Shown: positions 51,206-61,180 of the stretch, piece by piece | How positions within the stretch are numbered: position 1 is the first letter of the stretch | Layout: every line of letters begins with the position of its first letter | NCBI GenBank assembly: GCA_030123545.1 | Contig: CP126124.1 | Location: 124,001 to 188,000, forward strand | Length of the DNA stretch: 64,000 nt | Direction: 5' to 3' | From: Burkholderiaceae bacterium | GTDB lineage: Bacteria > Pseudomonadota > Gammaproteobacteria > Burkholderiales > Burkholderiaceae_C | Program-made: the position numbers and the translations under genes | Notes under the pieces: generated by a model | Database searches by the model: none | Seen by the model: only the letters and a program-made list of their open reading frames with translations | Told to the model about the DNA's origin: nothing

Positions 51206-51400
51206 TTATTTCGCCGCCTGCTTCTCGGCGAGAATGGTCTTGGCGCGGGCCACCGCGCGGCGCGCCTGGCGCAACGACGCGGTGTTGGCCAGTTGTTGCG
51301 TGCCCTTTTGCATGCGCAGGCCGAAATGGGCCTTCTGCAGCGCACGGACCTCGGCCTGCAGGCCGGCAACGTCTTTCTGGCGCAGTTCAGCGGTATTCAT
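51206..51400 (-). CDS. rpmC: 50S ribosomal protein L29
   Basis: The ATG at 51400 (GGAG at 8 bases) gives 64 residues; nine additional codons upstream are open but unsupported. The two-helix L29 fold is ELRQKDVAGLQAEVRALQKA and ASLRQARRAVARAKTIL. It lies at the exit of the ribosomal tunnel. It fits between rplP and rpsQ. Confidence 0.96.
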   Translation of the reverse strand: MNTAELRQKDVAGLQAEVRALQKAHFGLRMQKGTQQLANTASLRQARRAVARAKTILAEKQAAK

Positions 51401-51419
51401 CGTGGGTTCTCCGAAAAGG

Positions 51420-51836
51420 TCAGGCACCGATCATGCGGCTGACGAAGGTGGTGCGCAGCGGCAGTTTGGCCGCGGCCAGGCGGAACGCCTCGCGCGCCAG
51501 TTCCTCGGGGACGCCGACGATCTCGAACACCACCTTGCCGGGCTGGATTTCGGCGACGTAGTACTCGGGGTTGCCCTTGCCATTGCCCATGCGCACTTCG
51601 GCGGGCTTCTGCGAAATCGGCTTGTCGGGGAACACGCGGATCCAGATCCGGCCGCCGCGTTTGACGTGGCGCGAAATCGCGCGCCGCGCGGCTTCGATCT
51701 GGCGCGCGGTCAGCCGCCCGCGGTCGGTGCACTTCAGCCCGTAGTCGCCGAACGCCACGGTATTGCCGCGGGTCGCGATGCCGGTGTTGCGTCCCTTTTG
51801 CTCCTTGCGGTACTTCCTGCGTGCGGGTTGCAGCAT
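51420..51836 (-). CDS. rplP: 50S ribosomal protein L16
   Basis: The ATG at 51836 gives 138 residues. The N-terminus MLQPARRKYRKEQKGRN and the later GDYGLKCTDRGRLTARQIEAARRAISRH plus RVFPDKPISQKPAEVRMGNGKG are the L16 pattern, including the arginine (R in KPAEVRM region) hydroxylated in some bacteria. It helps form the tRNA-binding side of the 50S subunit. Confidence 0.97.
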   Translation of the reverse strand: MLQPARRKYRKEQKGRNTGIATRGNTVAFGDYGLKCTDRGRLTARQIEAARRAISRHVKRGGRIWIRVFPDKPISQKPAEVRMGNGKGNPEYYVAEIQPGKVVFEIVGVPEELAREAFRLAAAKLPLRTTFVSRMIGA

Positions 51837-51852
51837 CTTGATTCTCTCCGTC

Positions 51853-52722
<870 letters not shown>

Positions 52723-52738
52723 AGTTCGCTTCAGCCTT

Positions 52739-53068
52739 TCAGTTGCCGACCGTCACGTACACGTGGCACGTGGGCTTGCGGATCTGGTTGCCACGCCCTT
52801 TGGCGCGCGCGGCAAAGCGCCGCAGCGACGCGCCTTGTTCGACGTAGATTGCCTTGACCTTGAGCTCGTCGATGTCGGCGCCGTCGTTGTGCTCGGCGTT
52901 CGCGATCGCCGATTCGAGCACCTTCTTCACGATCAGCGCCGCCTTCTTCGGCGTGAAGCTGAGGATGTTCAGCGCCTGGTCCACCTTCTTGCCGCGGATC
53001 AGATCGGCCACCAGCCGGCCCTTGTCGACCGAGAGCCGGACGCCGCGCAGGACTGCACGTGTTTCCAT
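52739..53068 (-). CDS. rplV: 50S ribosomal protein L22
   Basis: The ATG at 53068 (AAGGA six bases upstream) gives 109 residues; an ATG two codons earlier lies on the ribosome-binding site. Core motifs are RLVADLIRGKKVDQALNIL and the beta-hairpin loop FAARAKGRGNQIRKPTCHV that lines the exit tunnel. No macrolide-resistance change in the loop is obvious by eye. Confidence 0.97.
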   Translation of the reverse strand: METRAVLRGVRLSVDKGRLVADLIRGKKVDQALNILSFTPKKAALIVKKVLESAIANAEHNDGADIDELKVKAIYVEQGASLRRFAARAKGRGNQIRKPTCHVYVTVGN

Positions 53069-53077
53069 GGTCATTCC

Positions 53078-53356
53078 TTATTTCTTCTGGACCTTCTTGT
53101 CCGCGGGGTGGCCCTTGAAGGTGCGGGTCAGCGCGAACTCGCCCAGCTTGTGGCCGACCATCTGGTCGGTGATGTAGACCGGCACGTGCTGCTTGCCGTT
53201 GTGCACGGCGATCGTCAGGCCGATGAACTCGGGCAGCACCATCGAGCGGCGCGACCAGGTCTTGATCGGCTTCTTGTCCTTCGCGGTCACCGCCTTGTCG
53301 GCCTTGGCCAGCAGATGATGGTCGACGAACGGACCCTTTTTGACAGAGCGAGTCAT
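53078..53356 (-). CDS. rpsS: 30S ribosomal protein S19
   Basis: The protein has 92 residues. The typical start is MTRSVKKGPFVDHHLLAK, then IKTWSRRSMVLPEFIGLTIAVHNGK, ending KLGEFALTRTFKGHPADKK. It contacts the A-site tRNA and intersubunit bridges. It lies between rplB and rplV. Confidence 0.98.
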   Translation of the reverse strand: MTRSVKKGPFVDHHLLAKADKAVTAKDKKPIKTWSRRSMVLPEFIGLTIAVHNGKQHVPVYITDQMVGHKLGEFALTRTFKGHPADKKVQKK

Positions 53357-53366
53357 CTGTGATGCC

Positions 53367-54191
53367 TTATTTCTTTCGACGCGACACGATCATCGTCTGC
53401 GTACGCTTGTTGTTGCGGGTGCGATAGCCCTTGGTCAGGTTGCCCCATGGATCGACAGGATGGCGGCCTTCGCCGGTCTTGCCTTCACCACCACCATGGG
53501 GGTGATCCACCGGATTCATGACCACGCCGCGAACCGTCGGGCGAATCCCCATCCAGCGCTTCACGCCGGCCTTGCCGAAGCGGCGCAGGCTGTGCTCCTC
53601 GTTCGCGACCTCGCCGATCGTCGCGCGGCATTCGATGTGGATCTTGCGCACCTCGCCCGAGCGCATGCGCACCTGCGCGTAGCTGCCTTCGCGCGCGAGC
53701 AGCGTCGCGGATGCACCGGCCGAGCGCGCGATCTGCGCGCCCTTGCCGGCCTGCAGTTCGATGCAGTGGATCGTCGAGCCGACCGGGATGTTGCGGATCG
53801 GCAGCGTGTTGCCGGCACGGATCGGCGCTTCCGCGCCACTCATCAGCTGGCTGCCCACTTCGAGTCCACGCGGCGCGATGATGTAGCGACGCTCGCCGTC
53901 GGCATAGCACACCAGCGCGATATGGGCGGTGCGATTCGGGTCGTATTCGATGCGCTCGACCTTCGCCGCAATGCCGTCCTTGTTACGACGGAAGTCGACC
54001 ACGCGGTAGTGGTGCTTGTGCCCGCCGCCGCGATGGCGCGTCGTGATGTGGCCGTTGTTGTTGCGCCCGGCCTGCTGGAACTGCGGCTCGAGCAGCGGTT
54101 CGTGCGGCGCGCCCTTGTGCAGGTTGGCGCGCGTCACCTTCACCACGCCGCGCTGGCCCGGCGAAGTCGGTTTGAGTTTGATCACAGCCAT
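53367..54191 (-). CDS. rplB: 50S ribosomal protein L2
   Basis: The protein has 274 residues. The KLKPTSPGQRGVV start is followed by HKGAPHEPLL and HYRVVDFRRNKDGI. The peptidyl-transferase-proximal GVVMNPVDHPHGGGEGKTGEGRHPVDPWG is fully conserved. It starts 3 bases after rplW. Confidence 0.98.
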   Translation of the reverse strand: MAVIKLKPTSPGQRGVVKVTRANLHKGAPHEPLLEPQFQQAGRNNNGHITTRHRGGGHKHHYRVVDFRRNKDGIAAKVERIEYDPNRTAHIALVCYADGERRYIIAPRGLEVGSQLMSGAEAPIRAGNTLPIRNIPVGSTIHCIELQAGKGAQIARSAGASATLLAREGSYAQVRMRSGEVRKIHIECRATIGEVANEEHSLRRFGKAGVKRWMGIRPTVRGVVMNPVDHPHGGGEGKTGEGRHPVDPWGNLTKGYRTRNNKRTQTMIVSRRKK

Positions 54192-54194
54192 GAT

Positions 54195-54512
54195 TTAAGC
54201 GGCCTCCCCGGACAGGTTCAGTTCCTGGCCGGCTTTCAGCGTCACGTAGGCCTTGCGCAGGTTGTCGCGACGGCCGATCGATTTGCCGAAGCGCTTGGTC
54301 TTGCCCTTGATGTTGACGACCGAAACGCCCTTGACCTCGACCTTGAACATCAGCTCCACCGCGGCCTTGATCTCGGGCTTGGTCGCGTTCTGCAGCACGC
54401 GGAACGTAACCGCGTTCGTCTTGTCGCCGAGCATGGTCGCCTTCTCGGACACGACCGGCGCGACCAGCACCTGCATCAGGCGGCCTTCGTCGAATTTCGC
54501 GGCGGCGCTCAT
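54195..54512 (-). CDS. rplW: 50S ribosomal protein L23
   Basis: The ATG at 54512 overlaps the rplD stop by 4 bases (ATGA) and gives 105 residues. VLVAPVVSEKATMLGDKTNAVTFRV and KPEIKAAVELMFKVEVKGVSVVN are the L23 core. It forms the chaperone and SRP docking site near the tunnel exit. Confidence 0.97.
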   Translation of the reverse strand: MSAAAKFDEGRLMQVLVAPVVSEKATMLGDKTNAVTFRVLQNATKPEIKAAVELMFKVEVKGVSVVNIKGKTKRFGKSIGRRDNLRKAYVTLKAGQELNLSGEAA

Positions 54513-55129
54513 GCGAACATCTCCTTGAGTTTGTCGACCGCGCCTCGGGTGACCAGCACCTTCTTGTAGTGCACCAGCGACACCGGGTCGGCGTAGCGCG
54601 GCTCGATCACGAGCAGGTTCGCCAGATTGCGCGCTGCCAGGTACAGGTTCTCGTCGATCTCGTCGGCGATCACCAGCACCGACTGCAGATTCATCGCCTT
54701 CAGGCGCGCGGCCAGCGGCTTGGTCTTCGGCGACTCGACCTTCCACGAATCGACCACCGCGAGGCGACCCTCGCGCGCCAGCTGCGAAAGGATCGCCGCC
54801 ATGCCGGCGCGGTACATCTTCTTGTTGATCTTCTGGCTGAAGTTCTCGTCGGGGCTGTTCGGGAAGATGCGCCCGCCGCCGCGCCACAACGGCGACGAGG
54901 TCATGCCCGCGCGCGCGCGGCCGGTGCCCTTCTGGCGGAACGGCTTCTTCGTCGAATGGTGGACCTGCCCGCGGTCCTTTTGCGCACGCGTGCCCTGGCG
55001 TGCGTTGGCCTGGTAGGCCACGACCACCTGGTGCACCAGCGCCTCGTTGTATTCGCGGCCGAACAGGGTTTCCGGCGCGTCGAACTTCGACGCGGCCTGA
55101 CCTTGCTCGTTCAGGAGTTCAAGCTGCAT
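54509..55129 (-). CDS. rplD: 50S ribosomal protein L4
   Basis: The protein has 206 residues. The extended loop GTRAQKDRGQVHHSTKKPFRQ leading into KGTGRARAGMTSSPLWRGGG lines the tunnel. The globular part ends VTRGAVDKLKEMFA. In enterobacteria L4 also represses its own S10 operon through the mRNA leader. Here a leader with strong secondary structure exists before rplC. The start overlaps the rplC stop as TGATG. Confidence 0.97.
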   Translation of the reverse strand: MQLELLNEQGQAASKFDAPETLFGREYNEALVHQVVVAYQANARQGTRAQKDRGQVHHSTKKPFRQKGTGRARAGMTSSPLWRGGGRIFPNSPDENFSQKINKKMYRAGMAAILSQLAREGRLAVVDSWKVESPKTKPLAARLKAMNLQSVLVIADEIDENLYLAARNLANLLVIEPRYADPVSLVHYKKVLVTRGAVDKLKEMFA

Positions 55130-55818
55130 CAGTTCGCTCCCTTCGCCTCGGCCGGCGCTTGCACGACGGCCTTGACCGCATGACGGACCGTCACGAAACC
55201 GCCCTTGGCGCCCGGGACCGCGCCCTTGATCAGCAGCAGCTGCCGCGCCTCGTCGACGCGGAACAGGTCGAGGTTCTGCGTCGTAACCGTGACGTTGCCG
55301 AGCTGTCCGCTCATGCGCTTGCCCGGGAACACGCGCCCCGGATCTTGCGCCATCGAGATCGATCCCGGCACGTTGTGCGAACGGCTGTTGCCGTGCGACG
55401 CGCGCTGGGAGCCGAAGTTGTGGCGCTTGATCGTGCCGGCAAAGCCCTTGCCGATCGACGTGCCCTGCACATCGACCTTTTCGCCCGCGGCGAACACGTC
55501 GGCCACCGGCACCGCGGCTCCGGCCGCGTACTTGCCGGCGGTTTCCACGCTGACCCGAAACTCCTGGATGATTTCGCCGGCCGTGGCGCCTGCTTTCGCA
55601 AGATGGCCCGCGAGCGGCTTGGTCACGCGCGACGGCTTGCGCGAACCGAACGTGAGCTGCAGCGCCACGTAGCCGTCGTTGTCCTCGGTCTTGACCTGGG
55701 TCACGCGGTTGTTCGACACGTCGACCACCGTGACGGGAACGGCGTCCCCGTCATCGGTGAACAGGCGCATCATGCCCACCTTGCGGCCCAGCAACCCCAA
55801 GCGATTGCTCAGACTCAT
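55129..55818 (-). CDS. rplC: 50S ribosomal protein L3
   Basis: The protein has 229 residues. Characteristic stretches are LLGRKVGMMRLFTDDGDAVPVTVV, GTSIGKGFAGTIKRHNFGSQR and HNVPGSISMAQDPGRVFPGKRM with the glutamine methylated in other bacteria. It is the first gene of its own transcription unit, because a strong promoter lies 112-140 bases upstream, after rpsJ. Confidence 0.97.
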   Translation of the reverse strand: MSLSNRLGLLGRKVGMMRLFTDDGDAVPVTVVDVSNNRVTQVKTEDNDGYVALQLTFGSRKPSRVTKPLAGHLAKAGATAGEIIQEFRVSVETAGKYAAGAAVPVADVFAAGEKVDVQGTSIGKGFAGTIKRHNFGSQRASHGNSRSHNVPGSISMAQDPGRVFPGKRMSGQLGNVTVTTQNLDLFRVDEARQLLLIKGAVPGAKGGFVTVRHAVKAVVQAPAEAKGAN

Positions 55819-55890
55819 TGTTTTCTCCAGAACTTCCGCCGCCGCGACTTCAATTGGCCGCGGCGTTTCGATGCGGAAGTGGGTTGATAT

Positions 55891-55924
55891 GCTTCGCGTC
55901 GGCCCGAGAGCGAAAACGCGAAGC
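55891..55924 (-). other. Long hairpin at the start of the rplC leader
   Basis: GCTTCGCG (55891-55898) and CGCGAAGC (55917-55924) form a perfect 8-bp stem with an 18-base loop. Its 5' side lies at or next to the predicted start of the rplC transcript, about 75-105 bases before the ATG. It may protect the 5' end or take part in autoregulation by a ribosomal protein (inference). Confidence 0.5.
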
Positions 55925-55929
55925 CGTGC

Positions 55930-55958
55930 ATTATAAGCCGAACCCGGTTCATCGGCAA
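55930..55958 (-). promoter_or_regulatory. Sigma70 promoter of the rplC-rpsQ ribosomal operon
   Basis: On the minus strand TTGCCG (55958-55953), a 17-base spacer and a perfect TATAAT (55935-55930). Transcription should start near 55,923 and give a leader of about 105 bases before rplC. Confidence 0.75.
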
Positions 55959-56000
55959 CGGCGCTCGGACACCACGACGCCCCGAGTGCGAGAAAGGGCC

Positions 56001-56031
56001 GGGCTCGACGCAGCGAAGCGCCGTCCAGCCC
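56001..56031 (-). terminator. Terminator-like hairpin after rpsJ
   Basis: GGGCT-GACG pairs with CGTC-AGCCC (56027-56031/56022-56025 with 56007-56010/56001-56005, one mismatch between blocks). It starts 7 bases after the rpsJ stop and is followed on the minus strand by CGGCCCTTTCTC, a poor U tract. It may end or attenuate the str-type transcript before the rplC promoter. Confidence 0.45.
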
Positions 56032-56037
56032 GATCCG

Positions 56038-56352
56038 CTATTGCAGCTTGATCTCCACATCGACCCCGGCAGGCAGGTCGAGCTTCATCAACGCGTCGAC
56101 GGTCTTGTCGGTTGGATCGACGATGTCCATCAGGCGCTGGTGCGTGCGGATCTCGAACTGATCGCGGCTGGTCTTGTTGACGTGCGGCGAGCGCAGGATA
56201 TCGAAGCGCTTCATTCGCGTCGGCAACGGCACCGGCCCCTTGACGACCGCGCCGGTGCGCTTCGCAGTGTCGACGATCTCGGCGGCGGACTGGTCGATCA
56301 GCTTGTAGTCGAACGCCTTCAGCCGGATGCGGATTTTCTGTTTGGTTGCCAT
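56038..56352 (-). CDS. rpsJ: 30S ribosomal protein S10
   Basis: The ATG at 56352 gives 104 residues. IRIRLKAFDYKLIDQSAAEIV, VKGPVPLPTRMKRFDILRSPHVNK and the QFEIRTHQRLMDIVDPT end are invariant S10 features. It also acts as NusE in antitermination. It begins 7 bases after tuf and so belongs to the str-type transcript rather than to rplC. Confidence 0.98.
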   Translation of the reverse strand: MATKQKIRIRLKAFDYKLIDQSAAEIVDTAKRTGAVVKGPVPLPTRMKRFDILRSPHVNKTSRDQFEIRTHQRLMDIVDPTDKTVDALMKLDLPAGVDVEIKLQ

Positions 56353-56359
56353 GACCCCA

Positions 56360-57550
<1,191 letters not shown>

Positions 57551-57653
57551 CTCATTTACTCCAAAGAACAGGCCCCGTGTACCGGTTTAACGTCTGCACG
57601 CTACTGCTGGTTCGCCTTGCACGGGGACAGGGCGGCGCAACGTCGCAGACCAC

Positions 57654-57677
57654 AAAAAAACCACCTGATCAGAGGTG
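57654..57677 (-). terminator. Possible attenuator between fusA and tuf
   Basis: On the minus strand CACCT-CTGATC-AGGTG is followed by G and a run of seven U (57660-57654). The stem is only 5-6 bp, so partial termination after fusA is more likely than a full stop. The rest of the 173-base gap has no other clear signal. Confidence 0.55.
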
Positions 57678-57723
57678 CCCGAGCAAAATCCGCTTCGCGA
57701 ATTCTGGTCCGGCACACTGATCA

Positions 57724-59826
57724 TTATTTTGCCCTTGCCGCCACGATGGCTTCGGCCACGTTCTTCGGCGCTTCGCTGTAATGCTTGAATTCCATCGTGT
57801 AGGTGGCGCGCCCCTGCGACATCGATCGCAGCGTGGTCGAATAACCGAACATCTCGGACAGCGGCACCTCGGCCTTGATCGCCTTGCCGCCGCCAGCGAG
57901 ATCTTCCATGCCCTGCACCATGCCACGGCGCGACGACAGGTCGCCCATCACGTTGCCGGCATAGTCCTCGGGCGTTTCCACCTCGACCGCCATCATCGGC
58001 TCGAGGATCACCGGGCTCGCCTTCCGGCAGCCGTCCTTGAAGCCGAAGATCGCCGCCATCTTGAACGCCTGCTCCGAAGAGTCGACGTCGTGGTACGAGC
58101 CGAACGTGAGCGTGACCTTGACGTCGACCACCGGATAGCCGGCCAGCACCCCGGTGGTGAGCGCCTCTTCGACGCCCTTCTGCACCGCCGGAATGTATTC
58201 GCGCGGCACCACGCCGCCCTTGATCGCGTCGACGAACTCGAACCCCTTGCCCGGCTCCTGCGGCGCGATCGTGAACACCACGTGGCCGTACTGGCCCTTG
58301 CCGCCCGACTGGCGCACGAACTTGCCTTCAACATCGGTCACGGTCTTGCGAATGGTTTCGCGGTACGCGACCTGCGGCTTGCCGACGTTGGCCTCGACGC
58401 CGAACTCGCGCTTCATGCGGTCGACGATGATCTCCAGGTGCAACTCGCCCATGCCGGAAATGATGGTCTGACCCGATTCCTCGTCGGTCTGCACGCGAAA
58501 CGACGGGTCCTCCTGCGCGAGCCGCTGCAGCGCGATCCCCATCTTCTCCTGGTCGCTCTTGGTCTTGGGCTCGACTGCCTGCGCGATCACCGGCTCCGGG
58601 AACACCATGCGCTCGAGCGTGACGATCGCGGACGGGTCGCACAGCGTTTCGCCGGTGGTCACGTCCTTCAGGCCGACGCAAGCGGCAATGTCGCCGGCAC
58701 GGATTTCCTCGATTTCCTGGCGGTCATTCGCGTGCATCTGCACGATCCGGCCGATGCGCTCCTTCTTGCCGCGCACCGGGTTGTAGACGCTGTCGCCCTT
58801 GGAGAGCACGCCCGAATAGACGCGCACGAAGGTCAGTTGGCCGACGAACGGGTCGGTCATCAGCTTGAACGCGAGCGCCGAGAACTTCTCGCTGTCGTCG
58901 GCGCGGCGTTCGGTCGGCGCCTCGTCGTCGTCGACGCCGGCCACCGGCGGAATGTCGACCGGCGACGGCATGAAATCGAGCACCGCGTCGAGCATGCGTT
59001 GCACGCCCTTGTTCTTGAACGCGGTGCCGCACAGCATCGGCTGGATTTCGGTCGCGATGGTCCGCGTGCGCAGGCCGAGCAGGATCTCATCCTCGGCCAG
59101 GTCGCCTTCCTCGAGGTACTTGTTCATCAGCTCGTCGTTCGCTTCGGCGGCGGCCTCGACCATCTTCTCGCGCCACTCCTTTGCGGCCTCGATCAGCTCC
59201 GCCGGGATGTCGCGGTACTCGAACTTCATGCCCTGCGAGGCATCGTCCCAGATGATCGCGCGCATCTTGATCAGGTCGACCACGCCGGTGAACTTGTCCT
59301 CGGCGCCGATCGGAATCACGACCGGCACCGGGTTCGCCTTCAGGCGCAGCCGCATCTGGTCGAACACCTTGAAGAAGTTCGCGCCGGTGCGGTCCATCTT
59401 GTTCACGAACGCGAGACGCGGCACCTTGTACTTGTTCGCCTGGCGCCACACCGTCTCGGACTGCGGCTGCACGCCGCCGACCGCGCAATAAACCATGCAC
59501 GCGCCGTCGAGCACGCGCATCGAGCGTTCGACCTCGATCGTGAAGTCGACGTGGCCCGGGGTGTCGATGATGTTGATCCGGTGTTCGGGCCGCGACAGAT
59601 CCATGCCCTTCCAGAAGCAGGTCACGGCCGCCGACGTGATCGTGATGCCACGCTCCTGCTCCTGCTCCATCCAGTCGGTCGTCGCCGCGCCGTCGTGCAC
59701 CTCGCCGAGCTTGTGATTGACACCGGTGTAGAACAGGATGCGCTCGGTGGTCGTGGTCTTGCCGGCGTCGATATGCGCCGAGATGCCTATGTTTCGATAG
59801 CGCTCGATGGGAGTCTTGCGAGCCAT
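57724..59826 (-). CDS. fusA: Translation elongation factor G
   Basis: The protein has 700 residues. G1 is AHIDAGKTTTTERILFYTG, switch ATTDWMEQEQERGITITSA, G3 DTPGHVDFTIEVERSMRV and G4 FVNKMDRTGANF. Domains II-V follow, including GGKGQYGHVVFTIAPQEPGKGFEF and the C-terminal EVPLSEMFGYSTTLRSMSQGRATYTMEF. It drives translocation. It is preceded by rpsG with a 165-base gap that shows no gene. Confidence 0.98.
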   Translation of the reverse strand: MARKTPIERYRNIGISAHIDAGKTTTTERILFYTGVNHKLGEVHDGAATTDWMEQEQERGITITSAAVTCFWKGMDLSRPEHRINIIDTPGHVDFTIEVERSMRVLDGACMVYCAVGGVQPQSETVWRQANKYKVPRLAFVNKMDRTGANFFKVFDQMRLRLKANPVPVVIPIGAEDKFTGVVDLIKMRAIIWDDASQGMKFEYRDIPAELIEAAKEWREKMVEAAAEANDELMNKYLEEGDLAEDEILLGLRTRTIATEIQPMLCGTAFKNKGVQRMLDAVLDFMPSPVDIPPVAGVDDDEAPTERRADDSEKFSALAFKLMTDPFVGQLTFVRVYSGVLSKGDSVYNPVRGKKERIGRIVQMHANDRQEIEEIRAGDIAACVGLKDVTTGETLCDPSAIVTLERMVFPEPVIAQAVEPKTKSDQEKMGIALQRLAQEDPSFRVQTDEESGQTIISGMGELHLEIIVDRMKREFGVEANVGKPQVAYRETIRKTVTDVEGKFVRQSGGKGQYGHVVFTIAPQEPGKGFEFVDAIKGGVVPREYIPAVQKGVEEALTTGVLAGYPVVDVKVTLTFGSYHDVDSSEQAFKMAAIFGFKDGCRKASPVILEPMMAVEVETPEDYAGNVMGDLSSRRGMVQGMEDLAGGGKAIKAEVPLSEMFGYSTTLRSMSQGRATYTMEFKHYSEAPKNVAEAIVAARAK

Positions 59827-59991
59827 GATGGTCTTTCAGGAAGTCTTGGAAAACGCCACGCGCGCTCCAGCGGCGTAGCGAGCGGCCTTCAGCCTAGGCG
59901 CGGGTGGCCGGAAACCGGAGCGACCTCGAGGGTCGTGAGGATTTCCGGACGGGCCCCGCAACGAGGATCCACGGCCGCGCAGATGCCGCCG

Positions 59992-60465
59992 TCAGAAGCG
60001 GAAGTGCGAGAACGCCTTGTTCGCCTCGGCCATGCGATGCACCTCGTCGCGCTTCTTCATCGCGCCGCCGCGGCCCTCGGTGGCCTCGATCAGTTCGTTC
60101 GCCAGACGCAGCGCCATCGACTTCTCGCCGCGCTTCTTCGCGGCCTCCTTGATCCAGCGCATCGACAGCGCGAGCCGTCGTACCGGGCGCACCTCGACCG
60201 GCACCTGGTAATTCGCGCCGCCGACGCGACGCGATTTGACCTCGACCATCGGCTTGACGTTGTTGATCGCGATCGTGAATGCCTCCAGCGGATCCTTGCC
60301 GCCGGACTTTTTCTCGATCTGCTCGAGCGCGCCATAGACGATGCGCTCTGCAACCGCCTTCTTGCCGCCCTGCATGATGACGTTCATGAACTTGGCGAGC
60401 TCGACATTGCCGTACTTCGGGTCCGGCAGGATTTCGCGCTTGGGAACTTCGCGACGACGTGGCAT
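59992..60465 (-). CDS. rpsG: 30S ribosomal protein S7
   Basis: The protein has 157 residues. The start MPRRREVPKREILPDPKYGN is followed by FMNVIMQGGKKAVAERIVYGAL and the C-terminal EGRGGAMKKRDEVHRMAEANKAFSHFRF, which is the standard long S7 end. It is the assembly initiator of the 30S head and in E. coli represses the str operon. It lies 158 bases after rpsL; the gap holds no gene. Confidence 0.98.
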   Translation of the reverse strand: MPRRREVPKREILPDPKYGNVELAKFMNVIMQGGKKAVAERIVYGALEQIEKKSGGKDPLEAFTIAINNVKPMVEVKSRRVGGANYQVPVEVRPVRRLALSMRWIKEAAKKRGEKSMALRLANELIEATEGRGGAMKKRDEVHRMAEANKAFSHFRF

Positions 60466-60623
60466 GGGTACCTCTCAGTGCTTCAGTTGGCGTCCTTTGG
60501 AGAACGCCGCGAGGGCCATGGGACCCTCACTTACTCGACCCGTCCGGACTTCAGCAGCCGGTGCGCGGGCCATTTCGTCCAAAGCGCCTTGCCGGGGCGC
60601 ACCGGACACCAGAAACCAGGCGG

Positions 60624-61001
60624 TCAGGCCTTTTTCGGCCGCTTCGCACCGTACTTGGAACGCGCCTGCTTGCGATCCTTCACGCCCTGCAGGTCGAGCG
60701 AACCGCGCACGATGTGATAGCGCACACCCGGCAGATCCTTCACGCGTCCGCCGCGCACCAAGACCACCGAGTGCTCCTGCAGGTTGTGGCCTTCGCCGCC
60801 GATGTACGAGATCACCTCGAACCCGTTCGTCAGGCGCACCTTGGCGACCTTGCGCAGCGCTGAATTCGGCTTCTTCGGCGTGGTCGTGTAGACGCGGGTG
60901 CAGACGCCGCGGCGCTGCGGGGAATTCTCCATCGCCGGGCTCTTGGACTTGATCTTCTCGACCGTGCGCCCCTGGCGTACGAGCTGATTGATGGTCGGCA
61001 T
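60624..61001 (-). CDS. rpsL: 30S ribosomal protein S12
   Basis: The protein has 125 residues. The start is MPTINQLVRQGRTVEKIKSKSPAM. The decoding-site segment CTRVYTTTPKKPNSALRKVAKV carries the lysine that is mutated in streptomycin-resistant strains, here wild type. The second site GGRVKDLPGVRYH is also unaltered. It is the first gene of the str-type transcription unit with its own promoter. rpoB and rpoC are not upstream. Confidence 0.98.
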   Translation of the reverse strand: MPTINQLVRQGRTVEKIKSKSPAMENSPQRRGVCTRVYTTTPKKPNSALRKVAKVRLTNGFEVISYIGGEGHNLQEHSVVLVRGGRVKDLPGVRYHIVRGSLDLQGVKDRKQARSKYGAKRPKKA

Positions 61002-61076
61002 GAATGAAACGGCCTTAAACGTTTGGCAATTTGTCTGGGGACATGCGCCGGGCTGTCCGGCGGCAACAGGTATTCG

Positions 61077-61091
61077 TTCGGAAATTCCGAA
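61077..61091. promoter_or_regulatory. Perfect palindrome at the start of the rpsL transcript
   Basis: TTCGGAA-A-TTCCGAA: 7-bp arms around one base. It lies 10-24 bases downstream of the -10 of the rpsL promoter, so it covers the first transcribed bases. It could be an operator or a short 5' hairpin in the leader. Confidence 0.4.
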
Positions 61092-61100
61092 AAGCCTGAG

Positions 61101-61130
61101 AGTATATCAGCCGCGCGGCCGTCGCGCCAA
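61101..61130 (-). promoter_or_regulatory. Sigma70 promoter of the rpsL-rpsG-fusA-tuf-rpsJ operon
   Basis: On the minus strand TTGGCG (61130-61125), an 18-base spacer and TATACT (61106-61101) preceded by TGA, which makes an extended -10. The leader to the rpsL ATG is about 93 bases. Confidence 0.65.
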
Positions 61131-61180
61131 AGCTACTGCGCGGGCCGCGGCTTGGCGCCGGCCCACGGCCGGCGGAGCCG

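Noticed and set aside
57781..60717. Open frame of 978 codons opposite fusA and rpsG
   Set aside because: It spans two highly conserved genes and the gap between them, with antisense composition. It is a shadow frame.
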